From the NCBI GenBank assembly GCA_036362985.1, contig JAYGXS010000001.1, positions 20,888,589-20,952,588 on the forward strand: DNA of 64,000 nt. Direction: 5' to 3'. The notes under the pieces are model-generated. The model searched no databases. It worked only from the letters and a program-made list of their open reading frames with translations, and was not told the DNA's origin. Shown here piece after piece: positions 52,501 to 64,000 of the stretch (positions are counted from its first letter, which is position 1; each line of letters opens with the position of its first letter). This DNA comes from Ligula intestinalis. Lineage: Eukaryota > Platyhelminthes > Cestoda > Diphyllobothriidea > Diphyllobothriidae. The position numbers and the translations under genes were made by a program.

Positions 52501-55500
52501 GGAGATGCAGTGATCGAGTGTCAGTGAAGAAACTGGTGCCCATTTCCCTCAGCCGCTGACACCCTTCCCGCTGCCGCCGTCGTTAATCGTATCGTCGTCC
52601 CACACAATGCCAGCACTCCCGTCTCGCACCTGCAGTCGCCAACAGCACTGTTTTCCCCACCGGTAACTGATCAGGCATAAGAGAACACACTCCAATCCAG
52701 ACGGGACTTGTATCTGTGTAACGCCGTTCCCTATCCCCATATTATTTTCTTACTCTGTACGTATTCTTTATTACTAGTAGATTCATCTCAATATATTCGC
52801 GTTTCCTTCTACTCCGGTCTTGAAATTTGTGTGCTTGGGTGATGCTTATCAATCCAGCTTCGAGTTTCCGCTGCAGGGCCATCTTCAGGTCTCTTATCCT
52901 ATAGGTGTGTGCCAACCTCGACATCCCCGGCCTGCTACACTAGCTCGAGCGCCTTAGAAAATGGGTCAAGGAAAAGGTTATTCTGATGCAACCTATGGGG
53001 GGGGGGCAGCATTTCAGGCGGGCATCGGAGTTAGAAAAAGGGAACAGTGTAATTCGTTAGTTAGTTCAACTTTAGAAAATTTGTATAAATTTACTTGAAA
53101 ACATAAACCAAAATGTAGTAAAAACAACCACAAATACCAAATACAAACCTGAAGGTCACTTATTTGTATATATTAAAATAAATAAATTACCAAAAGACTG
53201 ACTATAAATATTAACCGCAAGGCTACAAATGGGAAACATTAATCAAAATATCACAATCCGTGTCCAGCATAGCAGACCGCTTGTATGTATTGGTAAACTG
53301 AACCTGCTCAACCGCGCCCCAAATCGCACTCCCGAATTATAGGACACATACACAGTCAACACAGATGGCTGTAACGCCCAAGCGGCCTGTTGTCCTTAGG
53401 GAGCGTATCTTCCTTCTGATTAAGGCCGGAAATCAGTCGTTGATCTACGTCCGTTGTCTTCTGGCCGTGTCCACGCACTGTAATTCCACTAGAATGCTCG
53501 ATCAAAGGAACAGTCACTCATAGAGATGATAAGCCGAGGCCAAGTGTTAACACACGTATTGATCACGAGAACAGTGGAATAATAACGATAATAAACTGTC
53601 ATACAGGTGAACACACGATACCGAAGAAGACTATCAGGTGAAAGTGGAGCTGAAGGCTACCACCGCGGAAGGGAAACACTCTGTGGGGCCCTCGCAGGAA
53701 GGGCAACTATTATTCACAACTGTCTACAAGGGAGGGTGGGGCTGGAGACTGCCACCAGGGTGGGGACAACCAATAAACCTCCTTACATGCGAGGGCACAC
53801 CACATGCAGCATCCTAGACCAGAATCAAAGTAACCGCGCCGACGTACTTAAAACAAGCATCAATCTCATTGTCCTGCTGGATACTACATGTTCTTCTGTG
53901 TGACACACCTGTCTCTTGCATTTTCAGCTCGATTTAAACCGGAAAAGTGCATGAAATATGGCGCTTATCGGTCTTTTTTACTTCCCGCAGGCTATAAAAG
54001 ATCTTTAAATAAATTTCTTTGATCCCCTACAAGCATATTTATCTATTAAAAATTGGAACGTGTGGGCTCTTGGCCCTACTTACGTGTTGTTTAAATTTAT
54101 CAATAACCAAGGGTGAAAACTAAATACAACACGTTGTTTCACACTTTCGGTTTTGACGCGTGCTAGCAACTATCTTGCTAATCACTCTCCACAGCTCAAT
54201 TCCCTCCTCACCTGCCGCTGTTTATTTTGCCCTTCAACGACACCTATCTGGTGATCACTCTCGGGCTCCAGGAGAATCCAGCGACAAGTTGCAAACGAGT
54301 TTCCTCCACATTTTGCAACTCACAGCCCAACGAACTTGGATCCAGTCCTCGCAGAGTTATCCTTTGGCAAGTCGACTACTTGACTACTGCCGACTAGGAT
54401 CGCGAAGGATCTAAGTGAGTTGTATCATTTCTAATCTTCATCGTCAATCTCTTTACTGGATTTTGCGACTTTTCCACTAGAATAGACTGGTAAATCCCTT
54501 ATTAGCAGTTAGTGTACCCTTGAAAGTTTTCATCGCGTATTTGCTAAGACGTTTTATATATTTGTAGCGATAAAGCCACTACAAACGCCAGCCAAGTATG
54601 AAAATCGACGTTCTTTTACATCCATGTAACCCCTACTTAGTCAAGCTGTCATACCAGCAAGTGAACTGCAAACAGTTTGGGAAACATCATTGCATGCAAA
54701 ACGAAAACAGAGGAACCTGTAGTGTTTGAGAAAACTATTTACAAAGGCAGTCATTAGAGTTGCACGTGCTCAGAACTTCCACCGGACAAAAAGGGAGCAC
54801 GTTCTCCCAGAAAAGAACCGCGTTATAATATAACTATAAACGTATTTATGTCGTATAATCGAAAGCAGATATAACTGCTACAATTATTGCGCTTAATTAT
54901 CGGGTTGATTTACAAATAATTACCACTTGCATGTGGACCGGAGGAGGGTTTTTACAAAGTTCTGTAAACGGTCGTGTTCCTCCTTGAATAAGTTGGAAAT
55001 ACTCCTGCAACTGCTGTCCGGTTGACCGTTGATCCCTATTCCAGCGGTGAAATCGTATATATTTTTACAAAAAATGCACACAACTGACAATCTTCATCAG
55101 AATTTCCTTTATTGATCCTACAAAGTGCTCCTAGATTAGGATGTCTGCCACACATTGTTACGCATTTCATGATTTCCTCGATCAATAGCAGGAAAACACA
55201 CAAGGAACAAAGAATGTATCCGGGCTCTCATAAAATGAAAGATAAGATTAGGTCTCCAGATAGTACAGACGGTTAAAGAAGTAATTTACAGCACGCTGCC
55301 GCTTTCGCAACTTTTCGAGTGTGAGATAAAATTTAGCAACATTCTGAGCCACAAGCTGACTGAAGAGTGGCCATTTGGCGCAGCCAGCGGTAAGGCAGGA
55401 TAACGAAGTCACTTTATACTAAGCTGCATGGTCAAAATCTACATTTCAACGTTCAAACCCATGTAGCAGTAATTGCTATAGCATCTCCACCCCTTATCCA

Positions 55501-57200
55501 GTTTGTCCTTTATATTGTTTCAGTGTCTTCTGAAAACTGTCTCATCCGTGCCGATATAGTTTATGTCTGGGCATCTTTGAGCTCCTGCTTTTAGGTTTCA
55601 TGGCTATTTTAGCAAAGAGAACGCTTGCTGGTGTAGGTGGACAACGCGCTTGCCGGCAATGTGGTGCTGAAGGCTTCGTCGTCTTCGGAAGCTTGATAAG
55701 TAATATATTCGCTGAAACAAGGCAAATTTTCATTTGTTCTTAAACTCTTATCTTTTCAAACAGCGGCGGAGTGATTAAATTTCAGTAGGGTTCTTGAATA
55801 TCCGACCTCTCAGCCTACGATTCGAAAAGAAAAGAAAGGATGCTGGAGTCAGAAGTATGCACACATTCATTTTCTCAATTAGTTTTCCACGCGTCATTCT
55901 CGAAGGGGCTGTAGGGTTGTAGGAGTCACAAACTATGAAAACCTGGTGCTGAACGCTACAGTTAGATAAAAAATAATATGACCGAATATTAAAGAGATTG
56001 CCACTGCCAGACCTTTTGAATAGACACATGAAGCAGTTGCTCAGGGTGAAGCAGAGCCGACCCGAAGACCTCGTTACTGGAGCCAGGAAATGATAAACAG
56101 GTAAGAGTATGTACCGGGGCCTCAGAAGGGTACTTGTGTTTTGATGCCCACCTACTTCCAAAATTTAAATAGGTGATATTTTCCACAATTTTCCGGTTAT
56201 TAGCACACCGACCGTTACTCCAGTAGAGATTGGAAGATGAGATTTAACTGTGGAAGGGTCTTCGGAAGGCCAACATGTACCATGGCCACTAAAGTCAGTA
56301 TATTACGTAAAATGGCTTTCCAAATTAACTATGGGAATAACCGCTATCCCACAAATTTCAATCAGGGCGAATTTCCAAAATATACTGACACCTTCACTCA
56401 TTCGTCATTATTCCACTTAGGGTTAGCGATATTACGGAAATTTTTATTCCAATGACCTCGCCCGAAATCAGCGAACACCTCCCGACATACACACGCTGTT
56501 CAGTGGTCCATTAGGGGTTAGCGATGATAGTAAACTGAACTTCAGTGTCTCCGCCCGAGGTAAGGGCACATTCTCCAACTTACCATCGTAACCTTTTATT
56601 TTGAAGGATTCTTGCGCAATGATTTGTTCTCTGGCATAATCCGACCATCCTATCTCCCAAAACCAAGTGTCCGTAAGACCGATCCCATGATCTACTCTTA
56701 CTGATAAACATCTATTAATTTCAACAAGAATGAATTCGTTATGCACATGGAGGAAGGCGTACTTCCATAACGCTGGTGACAAAGTGCAGCTGTGGAATAC
56801 AGTCACTATCTTAACCTGTTAAAAACTTCACTTCGGAGATATAAAGTGGGTAATTAAACTTACACATTAAAGTAGGCCACAAAGAATCATCTGCCGTTGA
56901 ATCCTGGCTTGACAGTATCTTCTACCAGTTAGTGTCCTGTAAAGATACAACACATACAATTAGAGCCAGATCAATACGTCGTATCCTTTGATGTTTTCTC
57001 ATTCCTCACCTCCAATCCACAGAAACTAACGATTAGGGTTTAGACCCCCAAAATTGTTTCAATTAGCGGGTAGTTCGACTGCGGAACTCCCTTCTAAGCA
57101 AAACCGTGACGTCGGAGAGCGTTTCTGTGTCTAAACAGCAGATAAATTACTTTATTTCCGATAACAACAACTGTCAATGGAGGACCAACTCGGGACCACT
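49545..57200. other. Long gene-poor stretch
   Basis: In these 7.6 kb I find no exon, tRNA or transposon that I can support. Open frames at 50071-50271, 52549-52924, 53607-53903, 54160-54414, 55542-56186 and 56237-56806 are short and without recognised motifs. Direct and inverted scraps exist near 56280-56540 (gtcagtatatt / aatatactgac and repeated gggttagcgat). Decayed transposons beyond recognition by eye are likely. Confidence 0.3.
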
Positions 57201-57211
57201 AGCTGACAGAG

Positions 57212-57660
57212 TTGAATGATAATATCGAAATGAGCAAGCGGATAGGCAAGGTATTTGCAAAATATAATCAACATCGAGTGAACCGACGACAGCCAAAGGT
57301 GCAACCCAAAGCTTTAAGGGCTATCTACTACGTAAAGGGAGTCACTGAAGCATTCTCCCGACCGTTCCAACCCGCCGTATTAGGTATAAGTCATAGATCA
57401 CAGACAAGAATCCATTGTCGTGTGATGCAACCTGACGATAGTCTGCCCTATACCAAAAACATCACAGTTGTCTACCAAATATGTTGTAATGACGAGGACG
57501 GCAACTACGTCAGAGAAACTAAAGAAAAACTCTAGACCAACCTACATGCGCACAAAACGGCAGCTCCGAGGCTAGATCCAAAATCATATTGAAGAAACTG
57601 ACCATGTTTAGACATTTAAACACCCCAAAATTAAAGAAACTCACACTGAAGACATGGTAT
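57212..57660 (+). pseudogene. PLE 3 GIY-YIG endonuclease remnant
   Basis: The plus strand reads YYVKGVTEAFSRPFQPAVLG, then ISHRSQTRIHCRVMQPDD, KNITVVYQICCNDEDGNYV and RETKEKL. After a stop it continues TNLHAHKTAA. The VVYxIxCxxC..NYVGET pattern places it in the Penelope endonuclease, and the upstream block is the standard segment linking RT to endonuclease. Again the glycine of GET is lost. Confidence 0.85.
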
Positions 57661-58261
57661 TCAGTCACCAACTATACTAACAGGCATTGAGGCATTGAAA
57701 GCCTTCCGTCAGTACAGGCATACAGATCCGGAAAAATGGTCATACCGAAATAAAGAAATGCGGGCGAGCACGACACGGCGACAAACCCATACGAAGAAGA
57801 GGCATACCGTTCCAGAGATCGCGTCTTCTGCTTCTTTACAATAGGCATACTTACAAGTATAATCCATCGACTTAGCGATGCGTGACGCCAGCAGCGTCAA
57901 GCCCATACAAATCTCTCAAAATCTCGAGCTAGACAAAGAAGCAAAGGCCGATCAGTCCAAGACAAAGTTCTTTGGCCGAGCATTCAAAATTGTGAGTGAA
58001 CTTTGGCATTTAGCGCTTTGAAAATAGGATCGGGTTATTCCATACAAGCTTCCTTTCTAAAAGTATAGACTCCTTGTAACCAAAGGCGAAGAAAGATCAT
58101 CCCGGAATATCTGATTTGGCGCAACACATTTGCATTTAAGAGACCGCCAATGAGCAGAAGCTACCACCCTCCATATTGGTAAGAGGGGCTCCCCATCATA
58201 TGTATTGGCACCACACACTTCTAATTTATGTTCCTGTTATCATATTTTGCTGACCAGAAAG

Positions 58262-58400
58262 CTATCGGGGGGATATATTTGGCTGCACAAAAGCCTTCCC
58301 TGCTGTGTGCGCTCGACTCCCCCAAGGCAGTGAACTTTTCATCATTCTGTCAAGTGAATTATTCATATCTTGCAAACTCTCATAATAATTAAGTGACACT
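58262..58400 (+). repeat. tRNA-derived SINE, copy B (decayed)
   Basis: This is a diverged relative of copy C: gcacaaaagccttccctgct, a B-box-like gcgctcgactccc, then cttttcatcattctgtcaag and gcaaactctcataataatt in the same order. Confidence 0.5.
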
Positions 58401-58519
58401 AGCAATCATTCTAGATGATTGCTTATGAAATCCTGCCTGGGCAGTCAGTTTGTTGCATCTGTAATGGTTGATTACACACGAGCAGTAGGTTGACCGGGCA
58501 AATCGATTCAAGTTTGAAT

Positions 58520-58665
58520 AAATTCAGTGGTAGAACGTTGCCTGCGCAAAAGCCTTCCATGCTGTGTGGGTTCTATTCCTACCGAGGTCGTAAATTTATT
58601 ACAATTGGGTCAACTGGATTATTAAAATCTGCCAAACCCTCCTAATTATAAATAATGCATCACTT
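58520..58665 (+). repeat. tRNA-derived SINE, copy C
   Basis: The head cagtggtagaacgttg (A box) and gggttctattcc (B box, 58568-58579) are spaced as in a tRNA gene. The body follows with ttattacaattgggtcaac and atctgccaaaccctcc. It matches copy A at 49372-49535 in both head layout and body. Confidence 0.7.
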
Positions 58666-58696
58666 CTAAGTCCGTCACCATTATCTTAGACGGCAT

Positions 58697-58732
58697 CTGA
58701 CGATGGAGGTGAATCAACCTTCAAAACATCAG
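58697..58732 (+). ncRNA. Hammerhead-like motif, PLE 3 / SINE cluster
   Basis: The plus strand reads CTGACGAT, a hairpin GGAGGT-GAATCA-ACCTTC, then AAAACATCAG. The six-pair stem (one G-U) is in place; the conserved strands differ from CTGATGA and CGAAACGTC by what look like CpG-type transitions. It lies 1.0 kb 3' of the PLE 3 endonuclease and is followed by the SINE-body motif cgaatttttcgaaattgggt. Confidence 0.5.
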
Positions 58733-58769
58733 ACGAATTTTTCGAAATTGGGTCTACTGAAGTTTAAAC

Positions 58770-59750
58770 AAGTCCAGACTACGCCTAAATTCACGGATTT
58801 CCGCTGAGCACCTTCCCCCACAGACGGAGTGAAATAGATGTTATCGGCAATGATGAGGTGGCCTACTGAAATTATGCGAACGGGAGCTAGCAACTCACAC
58901 AAAACAAGCGATCATGCATGCGCTAAAGCATAATTCTGCACCTACTCGCGTTCAAAACCCAATTAGAAAAAGGAGCTCTTTTAGAACATAAGGCTGGCTA
59001 CTCTAACGGAAGATAAGACGCGAAAAAAGGTTTAATAGGCGAATTCATACGTGTCGCAAGTTAAGTGAGCGTTCTGCTTGGCTGTTATTGACCGACCCAA
59101 TTTAAACGGTTTTGGACACGAAAGTATACCCACACGCTGTTTGAGTACGCAACGCAAAAAACAGGAGAGATACGTGAGTACTTATCGAATAGCATAAAAA
59201 TATTCTGAATCTTCTGAAATGTCACAACAACGATAGTTGAAGAAAGGACAAACGGAAGAGAGTAAGAAAACGGAGGATAAAAGTACAAGTAGGCTACAGA
59301 AGTCAACGTGAAGGTCGGTGAAGACCTTAGGAGAGGGGGTAAATGGTGGGGGGAGCGGGGGGAGAAGGAGTAGGCAAGGGAGAGCGTGCCCAAATCACAA
59401 CACGGAGAAAGGGAGAACTGTAGAGCCGGGCAGGGGGAGGCAAAGTGGATGCCAGCAACACAGTAGCTGGGAAAACGATCTTTATGCAAGACTCTAGAGG
59501 ACAGGGATGCAATCGGACACGCAGAATATAAGGCGATAATCACAGCAGAGACAAAGTGCCGAAAGGAAAAATCCGCAGATGAGTCATTCTTTATAATCTA
59601 AGTTAATACCAACTCCTTTAAGCCCGACAGCAACAGTGCTGATGGTAGGAGCGAGAGAAGGAGAGCAAGCCGGGCGTAGAGGCTGCCTGTACAGAGTAGA
59701 AGGCCGCGAAACAGGGGCAGGATTGTACCCTCATAGGCGCCGTTGCAGGG
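58770..59750. other. PI4K alpha 3' flank
   Basis: No gene recognised. A purine-rich stretch on the plus strand (59230-59420) gives long but spurious open frames on the minus strand. No canonical AATAAA is visible close to the PI4K stop. Confidence 0.35.
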
Positions 59751-63024
<3,274 letters not shown>

Positions 63025-64000
63025 CTGGAAATAACAGACACACAAAAAAATGACAGCGAGGAGAACCCAGATAACTACTGTTGTTGATGGCAAAAATGAA
63101 AAAAATGGAAGGAAATATGCCACACAACATCGAATGTTCTGATAGCCTGACTAGCCAAGGCGAGATGGAAGTCAGCATTTAGGGGTTAGAGGTAGAAACC
63201 TGGCGGTTGTAGGTCATATTCATGCTCCAGCCCTGAGTCTCTGATCGCCGGCAATTTTACGCGGCACGAGCTTTAATTGACCATCGCCGCGGATGAGTAA
63301 TCGCAAGGACACTAACCCCGCCTTCAGATAAGTTCGGGCGAGGTAAACTATGGTGGTAAATCGATGAGGCTGGCATGCGCTGGCATAGGCACTATAAGAT
63401 AGTCAGACCTTCCCGGGTGACGAGATCCAGGGAGTTGTGCGTGAGTTTGTTTACAGTGAATCAAGCATGAGTGGCATCCACTTTACACTCTTTTCCCACA
63501 ACCACCGCGTGCTGCGATAGCAAAGCGAAGTCAAGAGGATCGAAGGTGGGCGTCATCGCAGCCCGCCTACGAGTGCCACGAACCACCTGGTCCGCTGGAG
63601 GCCACGACTATCACCGCGTAGCGATAAGTTAATCTGTGGCAGAGTCATTTCTGTGAAAAAAGGCGTGCACTAATTTGCCACGAGAGTAAACTGCTCCCCT
63701 GCCAGAGGACTTCACTCTCGCTCTCTCGCATGTGCCTCTTCCAGGCACGACATGTTCCAAGCGCCAGCGCGATAAACATGCGCCGCAAACCAATGTCAGC
63801 AGCGGCGGAGGTGTGGTGAGACCTATTCGTGACCCTTTGTAGTCGCGCAAAACACCGTCGGGGAAACTCGTGCGCTCGTGTAAAGGGTGTCAAAAGGGCT
63901 GAGTCAGTTGGCTGAGTCAACATAAATTACTCTGGCAGATAAGAAGCACGCACACCGGGCGCCTTCTATGCCTAAAAGGTATTTGAAGATATCGTGGCCA
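63025..64000. other. PI4K alpha upstream intron
   Basis: The preceding kinase exon is not visible up to the window edge, so this is intron sequence of at least 976 bp. No repeat recognised. Confidence 0.5.

Noticed and set aside
59085..59543. 152-codon open frame on the minus strand
   Set aside because: Low-complexity Ser/Pro/Leu reading of a purine-rich stretch.

Overview
The window is eukaryotic nuclear DNA: genes are split by GT-AG introns, some only 33-50 nt long, and much of the sequence is decayed retrotransposon. The mix of short and kilobase introns, Penelope-like elements, CR1/RTE/Jockey-like LINEs, Ty3/Gypsy elements and host proteins of metazoan type suggests a parasitic flatworm, most likely a diphyllobothriid-type tapeworm. 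The species is an inference from style, not a database match. A run of 10 N at 7231-7240 marks an assembly gap.

Layout. 1-2.8 kb: LINE endonuclease remnant and a LINE 3' tail. 2.84-3.22 kb: broken cytosolic malate dehydrogenase fragment fused to an inverted Gypsy gag+LTR piece (3.2-3.9 kb). 4.27-10.33 kb: decayed Ty3/Gypsy element (gag, PR, RT, RH, INT, polypurine tract, 3' LTR) carrying an antisense Jockey-like LINE (6.2-8.2 kb). 13.16-13.55 kb: pogo-like MITE. 14.2-16.3 kb: an unrecognised but phase-consistent multi-exon gene (+). 17.9-19.9 kb: Penelope-like element (PLE, -). 21.8 kb: 54-bp-arm foldback. 24.2-30.2 kb: LTR pieces, a PIEZO coding fragment ending against an LTR element, a second PLE remnant, and two LTRs head to head. 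32.06-35.21 kb: complete five-exon phosphoglycerate mutase gene (-). 36.4-39.5 kb: nested LINE and PLE fragments. 40.06-40.54 kb: second MITE. 40.8-44.78 kb: nearly full-length CR1-like LINE. 45.0-46.5 kb: lin-37 (MuvB/DREAM subunit) gene (+). 47.9-48.25 kb: RTE 3' end. 49.4 and 58.3-58.7 kb: tRNA-derived SINEs. 57.2-57.7 kb: third PLE endonuclease. 59.75-63.02 kb: last three exons of phosphatidylinositol 4-kinase alpha (-), with an RTE insertion and a decayed exon duplicate in its large intron.

The three active-looking host genes do unrelated housekeeping work (glycolysis, cell-cycle gene repression, phosphoinositide synthesis) and form no operon. The most interesting signal is a recurring hammerhead-ribozyme-like core (CTGATGA, short stem, CGAAACGTC). 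It appears five times, and three copies lie 0.4-1.1 kb downstream, on the same strand, of PLE GIY-YIG remnants. The other notable pattern is that two host coding fragments (malate dehydrogenase and PIEZO) end exactly at LTR-retrotransposon sequence.
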